Shown: one piece after another, positions 58,067-63,762 of the stretch
How positions within the stretch are numbered: the stretch's first letter is position 1
Layout: every line of letters starts with the position of its first letter
Assembly: GCA_964474655.1 (NCBI GenBank)
Contig: CAYYTU010000013.1
Coordinates: forward strand, 1-63,762
From: CAYYTU01 sp964474655
GTDB lineage: Bacteria > Chloroflexota > Anaerolineae > B4-G1
Length of the DNA stretch: 63,762 bases
Direction: 5' to 3'
Notes under the pieces: model-generated
What the model was told of the DNA's origin: nothing
Databases searched by the model: none
What the model saw: the letters and a program-made list of their open reading frames with translations, nothing else
Position numbers and translations under genes: made by a program

Positions 58067-59170
58067 CTAGGGAGCGAGCTCGCGGTATACCGCCGCCGTG
58101 CGCCGGGCGATCTGCTTTTGTGTGTAGTGGGATAGGACGCGCTGGCGACCACGCTCAGCCAGCTCGCTCCACAGAGCAGGATCGCGCATCAAACGTCTGA
58201 TCTCTTGATGGAGATCTGTGACGTGACCTTCGGTAAAGGTGAGCCCGGCGTTGGCGATGACGTGGGGGATTTCTCCGCAGTCGGAGCCGATGACGGGCAC
58301 GCCACATGCCATCGCCTCGATCAGTACCCGGCCGAATTGCTCGACCCAGTTGGGGCGCGAGCGCGAGGGCAGCGCCAGCACGTCCAGCTCGCGGTAGAAG
58401 TTCGGCATGCGGAGTGAGGGCAACGCGCCTTCGAAGAGGACTTGTTCGTCGATGCCCAGGCGTTGCGCCAGTAACGCCAGGTTATCGCGCTCCGGGCCGG
58501 TTCCTGCGATGTGCAGTCGCCAACTGCCCTCCAATTTGGCTGCCGCTTTCAAGAGCAGATTGACCCCCTTTTCCGGTACCAGGCGTCCCACGTAGCCGAT
58601 CACGAAGCCCCGCGCGGGGTCTCGGCGAGCGGAACGTGGCGTGAAGATGTCGGGGTCGACACCGAACTGGGGGATGATCGCCAATGGGCCCTCGTAGCCC
58701 TTCTGGCGCCATACATCGCCCGCGCCCTGGCTGCCCACGATGGCGTAGTCGGCGTGGCGGAGATTGTAGCGCTCGATCAGGCGAAAGGGTAGCGGATAGC
58801 GGCGATTCAGGTTCTGCCAGCTGAACCAGAGCGTCTGTGCGCCGAGGCGTTTGGCCTGCCAGAGGGCGTGGAACGTGGCGACGTTATAGGGCTCCTCGTC
58901 GATGTGAACGATCTGGGGCCGGAAGCTGCGCAGACGGCGTCCCAGTCGGGGATAGAAATGGAGGTGGAAGTTTCCGTTGAAGGCGATTGGTTCGGTCACC
59001 ATCTCGTAACCGCTGGTGTGGACGCGCTCCAGCTGGAGCGTGCGGCTGTCCTCGCGCCATGAAGGTGGGATGACGACCATCAGGTCGATAGCTGGAAAGC
59101 TCGCGAGCTCCTCTAGCTTGCGCTGATAGGCACCTACGAGGCAAGATTTGGAGATCATCAAGATGCGCAC
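58067..59170 (-). CDS. Glycosyltransferase family 4
   Basis: A 367-residue GT-B fold glycosyltransferase. N-terminal donor-independent part (MRILMISKSCLVGAYQRKLEEL), then VGRLVPEKGVNLLLKAAAKLEG and the sugar-nucleotide site EQFGRVLIEAMACGVPVIGSDCGEIPHVI with the EX7E pattern. A lipid or polysaccharide target is likely. It starts with GTG at 59168-59170, with AAGGAGAGTTTC upstream. Promoter at 59246. It is upstream of glnA in the same direction but the link is not functional. Confidence 0.9.
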   Translation of the reverse strand: MRILMISKSCLVGAYQRKLEELASFPAIDLMVVIPPSWREDSRTLQLERVHTSGYEMVTEPIAFNGNFHLHFYPRLGRRLRSFRPQIVHIDEEPYNVATFHALWQAKRLGAQTLWFSWQNLNRRYPLPFRLIERYNLRHADYAIVGSQGAGDVWRQKGYEGPLAIIPQFGVDPDIFTPRSARRDPARGFVIGYVGRLVPEKGVNLLLKAAAKLEGSWRLHIAGTGPERDNLALLAQRLGIDEQVLFEGALPSLRMPNFYRELDVLALPSRSRPNWVEQFGRVLIEAMACGVPVIGSDCGEIPHVIANAGLTFTEGHVTDLHQEIRRLMRDPALWSELAERGRQRVLSHYTQKQIARRTAAVYRELAP

Positions 59171-59245
59171 GAAACTCTCCTTGGGTTTTTAGTCTGGTTT
59201 CAATCTGCTGTGTGAGGGCGCGAGACTTCCTCCATTGAGGAGGTC

Positions 59246-59275
59246 ATTATAGCACATCGGGCCAGGGCGGGCCAA
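59246..59275 (-). promoter_or_regulatory. Promoter of the glycosyltransferase gene
   Basis: Minus-strand TTGGCC (59270-59275) and TATAAT (59246-59251) with 18-base spacing. The -10 is perfect, the -35 moderate. It may also drive glnA. Confidence 0.6.
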
Positions 59276-59370
59276 TGCTTGCCTTTTTCTAGCCTCTTCG
59301 CGCCGGTTGGGGCTGGAGGAAGTGTTCTGATCGAGCTGACGAGCGCGCGAGTGCGAGTTTGGGAGGGTTA

Positions 59371-59379
59371 TGTTATAAT
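59371..59379 (+). promoter_or_regulatory. Extended -10 promoter giving a near-leaderless transcript
   Basis: TGTTATAAT (TGN-extended -10) ends only 10 bases before the ATG of the lipid kinase, so transcription should start 3-4 bases before or at the start codon. No Shine-Dalgarno sequence is present. Confidence 0.6.
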
Positions 59380-59389
59380 TGATGCCACT

Positions 59390-60325
59390 ATGGATGCGAC
59401 CTTGATCTACAATCCCACTGCCGGGCCGCGTGACGTGAAAGACGATCTGGAACGGCTTTGTCCTTTCTTCGAAGAACGGGGCTGGTCGGTGGAATTGGAA
59501 ATGACCACGAAATCTGGCGATGCCACCATAATGGCACGTGAGGCTGCCTGGCAAGGGCAGGATGTGGTGATCGTCGCGGGAGGCGATGGGACGGTCAACG
59601 AAGTGGTCAATGGGTTGGCCGGCAGCGAGACCGCTATGGGGGTGTTGCCAGTCGGGACTGGCAACCTGTGGGCCAAACAGCTTAAGGTACCCACCTTCAC
59701 GCTGGCGAATCCGATGCGATTGCGGAAGGCAGCGTCTGGCCTGGTCACCGGTAAGGTCAAAGCGATCGACGTTGGTCAAGTGGATGGACACTATTTCCTC
59801 TGCTGGGCCAGCATGGGGTTTGATGCTCAAGTGACCACGGAGATGGAGCCTCGCGAACGGCACACCAAGCGTTTGGGAGCGTTGCCCTATCTGATTGCGG
59901 CTGTGTTGGTGGCTCAGGATTTCAAGGGTGTGGAGACAGAGATTCGGTTGGATGATGAGGTCGTTCGCGGTCGTACGCTGCTGGTGATGGTGAACAACAT
60001 TCAGCAGTACGGCGGGCTATTAGAAGTAGCGCCCTCGGCCAAGCTGGACGACGGATTGCTTGATGTCTTCGTCTTCAAGGGCCTGGGGTTTCGTTACGTG
60101 GTGCGCCATCTGGTGAAGGTGCTCTCGCAGCGTTATCTTCGAGACCCAGAGGTTGTCCATCGGCAAGCTCGTACCATTGAGGTGCGCTCGGAGGAAGAGC
60201 TCCCGATTCAAGTTGACGGCGACCCTTTGGGCACCACGCCGTCTGAATTGGAGGTTGTGCCACGCGCGCTTCGGATCATCGCGCCTCCTACTATGCCCCC
60301 CGATTTGCTGACCACAGCTCTTTGA
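59390..60325 (+). CDS. Diacylglycerol/lipid kinase (DagK/YegS family)
   Basis: A 311-residue kinase of the DAGK catalytic family. LIYNPTAGPRDVKDDL at the start, the nucleotide motif VAGGDGTVNEVVNGL (GGDGT at residues 64-68) and GVLPVGTGNLWAK are diagnostic. The C-terminal part has DDGLLDVFVFKG and the DG-binding PIQVDGDP. It phosphorylates diacylglycerol or a related lipid. The ATG at 59390 follows a -10 by 10 bases, indicating leaderless expression. The frame is open upstream to 59279 but lies before that promoter. Confidence 0.92.
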   Translation: MDATLIYNPTAGPRDVKDDLERLCPFFEERGWSVELEMTTKSGDATIMAREAAWQGQDVVIVAGGDGTVNEVVNGLAGSETAMGVLPVGTGNLWAKQLKVPTFTLANPMRLRKAASGLVTGKVKAIDVGQVDGHYFLCWASMGFDAQVTTEMEPRERHTKRLGALPYLIAAVLVAQDFKGVETEIRLDDEVVRGRTLLVMVNNIQQYGGLLEVAPSAKLDDGLLDVFVFKGLGFRYVVRHLVKVLSQRYLRDPEVVHRQARTIEVRSEEELPIQVDGDPLGTTPSELEVVPRALRIIAPPTMPPDLLTTAL

Positions 60326-60334
60326 GCTCAACTC

Positions 60335-60354
60335 CTGGAGTTTAGCAACTCCAG
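60335..60354 (+). terminator. Short hairpin after the lipid kinase gene
   Basis: 8-bp stem CTGGAGTT/AACTCCAG with a TAGC loop, 10 bases after the stop. The following ACTTCGG is not T-rich, so termination strength is doubtful. Confidence 0.5.
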
Positions 60355-60403
60355 ACTTCGGAAGCCTACGTCGAGGATTTTGGATGCAAAATAATCCCGC
60401 TTT

Positions 60404-60494
60404 GGGCAAACGAAGCAGTTCCCAATCTCCCTAGACGCATTAGATTGCCTACCGGTGCGTTTACCGAGCGTATCACCCCCAGCTTCGTTTGCCC
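60404..60494. repeat. 91-bp element bounded by a perfect 13-bp inverted repeat
   Basis: GGGCAAACGAAGC (60404-60416) and GCTTCGTTTGCCC (60482-60494) enclose 65 bases that hold smaller self-complementary segments (ACGCA/TGCGT, CGGT/ACCG). It lies in the 318-base gap between the lipid kinase and secG, just upstream of the secG promoter. A MITE-like remnant or a structured RNA are both possible. The rest of the gap holds the promoter and leader of secG. Confidence 0.75.
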
Positions 60495-60508
60495 GTGATC
60501 TTCTGAAT

Positions 60509-60537
60509 TTGCTGGCAAGTCTACCGTATGCTATAAT
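60509..60537 (+). promoter_or_regulatory. Promoter of secG
   Basis: TTGCTG (60509-60514) and TATAAT (60532-60537) with 17-base spacing. The leader is about 100 bases long. Confidence 0.75.
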
Positions 60538-60643
60538 TTACCACGCCTCTGGCGTTATTGGATCTATCGGAAGCCTCATCAAGCGCGATTGAGTGCTTTT
60601 GTAACGAGTGTATAGAACGAGTGTAATCGCATAGGAGACGAGT

Positions 60644-60871
60644 ATGGGAATTTATCTGAACATTGCTCAGATTGTAATTAGCGTGGCGTTGATAGCGATG
60701 ATTCTTCTGCAGAGCCATCGTGGCGGGATGGGTGGTAGCGTCTTTGGTGGTGCCTCGAGCGCGGTCTACCAGCAGCGACGCGGTCTGGAGAAGACGATCT
60801 TCAATATCACCGTTGGTTTGGCTGTTGCTTTCTTCCTTTTAACGTTAGTCAACGTCATTGTCACCGGCTAG
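60644..60871 (+). CDS. secG: Protein-export membrane protein SecG
   Basis: A 75-residue subunit of the SecYEG translocon. Two transmembrane helices (about 5-22 and 53-72) flank the conserved cytoplasmic loop LLQSHRGGMGGSVFGGASS. AGGAGACGAGT precedes the ATG. Promoter at 60509 and a hairpin after the gene suggest monocistronic expression, perhaps with the transporter gene downstream. Confidence 0.95.
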   Translation: MGIYLNIAQIVISVALIAMILLQSHRGGMGGSVFGGASSAVYQQRRGLEKTIFNITVGLAVAFFLLTLVNVIVTG

Positions 60872-60891
60872 CGGTTCCTTCTGTTCAAGGG

Positions 60892-60919
60892 CGCCTCGGG
60901 GATGGTATTTCCCGGGGCG
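60892..60919 (+). terminator. GC-rich hairpin after secG
   Basis: 11-bp stem CGCCTCGGGGA/TTCCCGGGGCG with two G-T pairs and a 6-base loop. No T tract follows. Confidence 0.45.
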
Positions 60920-61057
60920 TCGTGGGTTCTATCGCGAAGAGGTGAAAAGATATCTGAAGGGGATAAGTTCTTGGAGGCCGGTTATGATGTCGGTTGGTGA
61001 TGGTAAGCGTGGCGTTTCTCCTCTACGATCACTTGATCGGATGGGGGGCGAGAGCGC

Positions 61058-62737
61058 GTGACGCGGTACATCCGCTGGCAGATCCTGTTGATTATCCTGG
61101 GCGTGGTGTTGGTAGGCATTCTGCTGACCTATCTGGCTGTCAATTACACTACCGTTTTACGTCCCGGTCACGGGGGGACGTATGTTGAGGGTATCGTTGG
61201 CTTCCCGCGCCATATCAACCCGTTGCTGAATGGTTACAACGAGGCTGACCGTGATGTCTGTTCGCTGGTCTTCAGTGGACTGACGCGCCTGAACGAGCGC
61301 GGCGAGGTGGAGCCTGATTTGGCCCGCGATTGGGAGATCTCTCCTGAGGGCGTGGATTATACGTTTTACCTGCGGTCTGACGCTTTTTGGCACGATGGCA
61401 CTGCCGTTACGGCCGAAGATGTCGCTTTCACTGTGGAGCTGCTTCAGGATCCCGATTTCCCCGGTCCGCCCAGCCTGGGTGCGAGCGTCTGGCGTACGGT
61501 GAAGGTGAAGGTGGTGGACCGCCGTACGATCCGCTTTACCCTGCCGGAGCCCTATGCGCCATTCTTGGATTATACCACCGTCGGCATCCTGCCGTTTCAT
61601 ATCTTGGCCGGGACTTCCGCCACCGATCTGCCGGATGCTGACTTCAACGTCGGCCCGGTGGGGAGCGGGCCTTTCCAGGTGGAGGAAGTGGAGATTGAGG
61701 AGGGCTCGATCTCCTCGATGGTGCTCAAACAATTTTCCCGTTACTTTGGAGAAGAGCCTTACCTGGATCGCGTCCAGTTTCGATTCTACCCCAGTCACCA
61801 GCGTGTGTTGGATGCCTACGAGGCAGAGGAGATCGATGGCATAGCGATGGTCAAGCCTGATGATCTGTCACGGGCATATGAGCTGGATGACCTTAATCTC
61901 TATTCTGCCCAGATGTCTGAGTATGGTATTGTGTTTCTGAACTTGAATCGTCCCGATGACTTACCGTTCTTCCAAAGTTCAGAAGTGCGTCGGGCGTTGA
62001 TGTACGCCCTTAATCGTCAACAGCTGATTGATGAGGTATTGGAAGGGCAAGGAATGGTCGTTGATAGTCCGGTCATTCCTGGCACATGGGCCTATAGCCC
62101 TCAGGCCTCTGACTATGTCTATGATCTGGATCAGGCCAATGATCTGCTTGATGCAGCTGGGTGGGAACGGTCATCGAGTGATGGGGTGCGGACCAAGGAG
62201 GGGCAGCGGCTGGCGTTTACCTTGATGGCCTCGAACGACGCCGACCGGGCTCAGACGGCGCGGTTGTTATCCGAGCAGTGGGCTTCTGTGGGGGTCACGA
62301 CGACGGTGGAAACCGTATCGCCGTTGGATTTGCGCGATGGGCTGGAATCTCGTCAGTTTGATGCCATACTTGCGCATCTAAGGTTGCCAGGCGATCCTGA
62401 TCCTTACCCGCTTTGGCACGAAACGCAAATCGACAAGGGACAAAACTACGCCGGGTTGGATCATCGTCGCATCAGCGAGGTCATCGAACAGGCGCGGGTT
62501 ACCGTCAATCAGAGGCGGAGACACGATCTTTACGAGGAGTTCCAACATCTTTTTGCAGAGCAGATGCCGTCTTTGCTGCTTTATGTGCCTGTTTACACCT
62601 ATGGAGTCAGTGGGCGCGTCAACGATGTACAGATAGGGCCGTTGATGTATCCTGCCGATCGTTTTCGCACCATCGCTGATTGGTGGATCGTTCATCGGCG
62701 TGTCTTCGTGAGCGAGGCCGAGGCTGAGCGGCCTTGA
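61058..62737 (+). CDS. Extracellular solute-binding protein, family 5 (peptide/nickel ABC transporter type)
   Basis: A 559-residue substrate-binding protein. An N-terminal hydrophobic helix (about 8-30, LLIILGVVLVGILLTYLAV) is an uncleaved anchor or signal; no lipobox is visible. The family 5 signature follows: GGTYVEGIVGFPRHINPLLN, DRDVCSLVFSGLTRL, YTFYLRSDAFWHDGTAVTAEDVAF, FNVGPVGSGPFQV and RALMYALNRQQLID. It starts at GTG 61058. The permease and ATPase genes are not in the window. Peptides or other oligomers are likely ligands. Confidence 0.9.
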   Translation: MTRYIRWQILLIILGVVLVGILLTYLAVNYTTVLRPGHGGTYVEGIVGFPRHINPLLNGYNEADRDVCSLVFSGLTRLNERGEVEPDLARDWEISPEGVDYTFYLRSDAFWHDGTAVTAEDVAFTVELLQDPDFPGPPSLGASVWRTVKVKVVDRRTIRFTLPEPYAPFLDYTTVGILPFHILAGTSATDLPDADFNVGPVGSGPFQVEEVEIEEGSISSMVLKQFSRYFGEEPYLDRVQFRFYPSHQRVLDAYEAEEIDGIAMVKPDDLSRAYELDDLNLYSAQMSEYGIVFLNLNRPDDLPFFQSSEVRRALMYALNRQQLIDEVLEGQGMVVDSPVIPGTWAYSPQASDYVYDLDQANDLLDAAGWERSSSDGVRTKEGQRLAFTLMASNDADRAQTARLLSEQWASVGVTTTVETVSPLDLRDGLESRQFDAILAHLRLPGDPDPYPLWHETQIDKGQNYAGLDHRRISEVIEQARVTVNQRRRHDLYEEFQHLFAEQMPSLLLYVPVYTYGVSGRVNDVQIGPLMYPADRFRTIADWWIVHRRVFVSEAEAERP

Positions 62738-62761
62738 CAATGCTTGGTTTTGCTGTAAAAT
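62734..62761 (+). promoter_or_regulatory. Promoter of tRNA-Leu
   Basis: TTGACA (62734-62739) and TAAAAT (62756-62761) with 16-base spacing, the -35 overlapping the stop codon of the preceding gene. About 26 bases before the tRNA. Confidence 0.8.
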
Positions 62762-62787
62762 AGTAATCACGCAGTTAAGGGACTTTT

Positions 62788-62872
62788 GCCGAAGTGGCGG
62801 AACAGGCAGACGCGCTGCGTTCAGGGCGCAGTGGGCTTTAAGCCCATGTGGGTTCAACTCCCACCTTCGGCA
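62788..62872 (+). tRNA. tRNA-Leu (anticodon CAG)
   Basis: An 85-base class II tRNA. Acceptor GCCGAAG/CTTCGGC with A discriminator, anticodon stem CTGCG/CGCAG around TTCAGGG (anticodon CAG), long variable arm TGGGCTTTAAGCCCA and T arm GTGGG-TTCAACT-CCCAC. CCA is not encoded. Confidence 0.97.
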
Positions 62873-62877
62873 TCATC

Positions 62878-62912
62878 AAGCCCGGGTCAGGAAACTGGCT
62901 CGGGCTTCTTGC
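62878..62912 (+). terminator. Terminator of tRNA-Leu
   Basis: 13-bp stem AAGCCCGGGTCAG/CTGGCTCGGGCTT with two G-T pairs and a GAAA tetraloop, followed by CTTGC. It ends 6 bases after the tRNA. Confidence 0.75.
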
Positions 62913-62989
62913 ATTGCATGTTCCTTCGGTTTGGAGTATGATTAACTATCCGATGTTACAGCTTATGGTTCAGCCATTCGAGGGGTAGT

Positions 62990-63394
62990 ATGACTTTTCC
63001 CACTTTCACTCGCCGTCAGGTTTTCGTCGGTGCTGCTGTTGTCATAGGCCTGGCGCTGTTGGGAGGCATCCTCTGGGCGTTTGGACGACAGATAGCGCTT
63101 GCTCAGCAGCTACGCGTGGAGGAAAAGCGAATGGAGCGGCTGGTGGCCACCGAGCAGGCGCAGCATGAGGCGCTGACCACGCGGCTGGCCTACGTGAAAT
63201 CGGATGAGTATGTTGAGCGCTGGGCACGCGTCGAGGCGAAAATGGCGCAGCCGGGGGAGGTGGTCGTGGTCTCGCTCTCGGCAGATGATGACGAGATGCT
63301 CTCCGAACCCGAACCCCAGTCAGTTTCGGCGGTCAGGACATCGCCCTTCTGGGTGGTGTGGTGGCGCTCGATTGCTGGTTCGTCTATCGATTGA
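62990..63394 (+). CDS. FtsB/DivIC-like septum formation initiator protein
   Basis: A 134-residue membrane protein. One transmembrane helix (about 12-31, VFVGAAVVIGLALLGGILWAF) is followed by a coiled-coil stretch (about 35-66, LRVEEKRMERLVATEQAQHEALTTRL cut short here) and YVERWARVEAKMAQPGEVVVV, the end seen in FtsB/DivIC-like proteins. It is expected to sit in the divisome. The tail (about 95-134) is unusual and ends abruptly. The ATG at 62990 follows GAGGGGTAGT. Confidence 0.78.
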   Translation: MTFPTFTRRQVFVGAAVVIGLALLGGILWAFGRQIALAQQLRVEEKRMERLVATEQAQHEALTTRLAYVKSDEYVERWARVEAKMAQPGEVVVVSLSADDDEMLSEPEPQSVSAVRTSPFWVVWWRSIAGSSID

Positions 63395-63505
63395 TTGGCG
63401 TGACTGTTCGGTCAAAAGATGTTACCAACTGCGCTGCATCGTGTGCAGCAGAAGGGACTCGATGTAGTTGAGTAACCATATGGGGTTAGTCTAGCGTTGT
63501 CGCTG

Positions 63506-63540
63506 CCCAGCGTAACTTGGTTACGCTGGGTTTTTCTTCT
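63506..63540 (+). terminator. Strong terminator with GTAAC-containing stem
   Basis: Perfect 11-bp stem CCCAGCGTAAC (63506-63516) and GTTACGCTGGG (63520-63530), TTG loop, then TTTTTCTTCT. It ends the FtsB-like gene's transcript. The 368 bases 63395-63762 contain no gene. Confidence 0.92.
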
Positions 63541-63583
63541 GTTGTTCAGGTGCTGGTTTGAGGAGGACACTCGCCGCCTCAAG

Positions 63584-63633
63584 CGTAACCAGGTTACGAT
63601 TTTTCGTAACCAACTCGTAATCGACTCGTAACC
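63584..63633. repeat. CGTAACC palindrome and three phased direct repeats
   Basis: A perfect CGTAACC-A-GGTTACG palindrome (63584-63598) is followed by CGTAACC at 63605, CGTAATC at 63616 and CGTAACC at 63627. Each of these three repeats is 11 bases from the next, with the unit CGTAACCAACT / CGTAATCGACT / CGTAACCGACT. It looks like a regulator binding array upstream of a gene outside the window. Confidence 0.85.
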
Positions 63634-63762
63634 GACTCTGCATTGATCTTTACTTTCCGCTAAATCAGCACGTTGGATGAAAATTGATTAAGTAAAAGAA
63701 TTTGTCCTCTCGTCATTCTTGCGATAGTTTTAGTGATAAAACGCTGCACCGGTAGCTCGTAA

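Noticed and set aside
60985..61061. A 25-codon leader peptide before the solute-binding protein gene
   Set aside because: It has an ATG pair and overlaps the next start (GTGA), but no conserved features; evidence is too thin to list.
63584..63633. Start of a CRISPR array or a replication-origin iteron array at the right edge
   Set aside because: The repeats are 7-11 bases with no unique spacers, and no DnaA-box or replication gene is visible; a regulator array is simpler.

Overview
The window reads as a moderately high-GC bacterial chromosome. The closest match in style is a Chloroflexota (Anaerolineae-like) genome: secreted proteins ending in a YxPLxxRE tail, a very large GAF histidine kinase, Nal1-type proteases, MNT/HEPN and AbiEii modules, and many GTG/TTG starts. 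There is no rRNA, so the phylum is an inference. About 70 genes, two tRNAs, promoters, hairpins and short repeats are supported.

Region 1 (1-6.2 kb, minus strand) is housekeeping: the start of glyQ, a hepT/mntA toxin-antitoxin pair inserted between glyQ and recO, then cdd-glmU, tRNA-Gln and a secreted glycoside hydrolase. Region 2 (6.2-27.4 kb, plus strand) is an unusually dense oxygen-defence and redox island: flavin reductase, PerR, rubredoxin, a peroxiredoxin whose peroxidatic residue is an in-frame TGA (probable selenocysteine), rubrerythrin, DJ-1/PfpI, ferredoxin, encapsulated ferritin with its encapsulin shell, ferritin-like proteins, flavodiiron protein, SDR, amidohydrolase, cytochrome c lipoprotein, glutaredoxin, a ferredoxin-thioredoxin-reductase/rubredoxin fusion, dodecin, nitroreductase, DsrE, a full pyruvate dehydrogenase complex, OsmC and an oxidoreductase of the sulfite-oxidase fold. 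Inside it lies a small decayed patch (17.8-18.9 kb). The whole suggests an anaerobe or microaerophile that removes O2 and peroxide by rubredoxin and thiol/selenol chemistry and stores iron in protein shells.

Region 3 (27.6-35.1 kb, minus) has a metallo-hydrolase, a 1154-residue GH13 enzyme, a CpXC protein and a GAF-PAS histidine kinase. Region 4 (35.5-44.3 kb, plus) has a radical SAM enzyme, gatC-gatA and galU. Between gatA and galU sits a tightly overlapping conflict-type cluster: HEPN, MNT, an adaptor-TPR protein, a P-loop ATPase, a DUF6922-like protein and an AbiEii-like nucleotidyltransferase. Region 5 (44.4-59.2 kb, minus) holds a Nal1-like protease with a stand-alone copy of its N-terminal domain, a TPR membrane protein, a degenerate metallo-beta-lactamase-fold protein, AlaX, two sensor kinases alternating with two deoxynucleoside kinases, phosphoglucomutase, glutamine synthetase and a glycosyltransferase. 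Region 6 (59.4-63.8 kb, plus) holds a diacylglycerol-kinase-type lipid kinase, secG, a peptide-type solute-binding protein, tRNA-Leu, an FtsB-like protein and an edge region with helically phased CGTAACC repeats.

The most interesting items are the putative selenoprotein peroxiredoxin under an evident PerR-containing locus, the glutaredoxin plus FTR-rubredoxin fusion, the ferredoxin-EncFtn-encapsulin set, and the adaptor/ATPase/nucleotidyltransferase cluster downstream of gatA.
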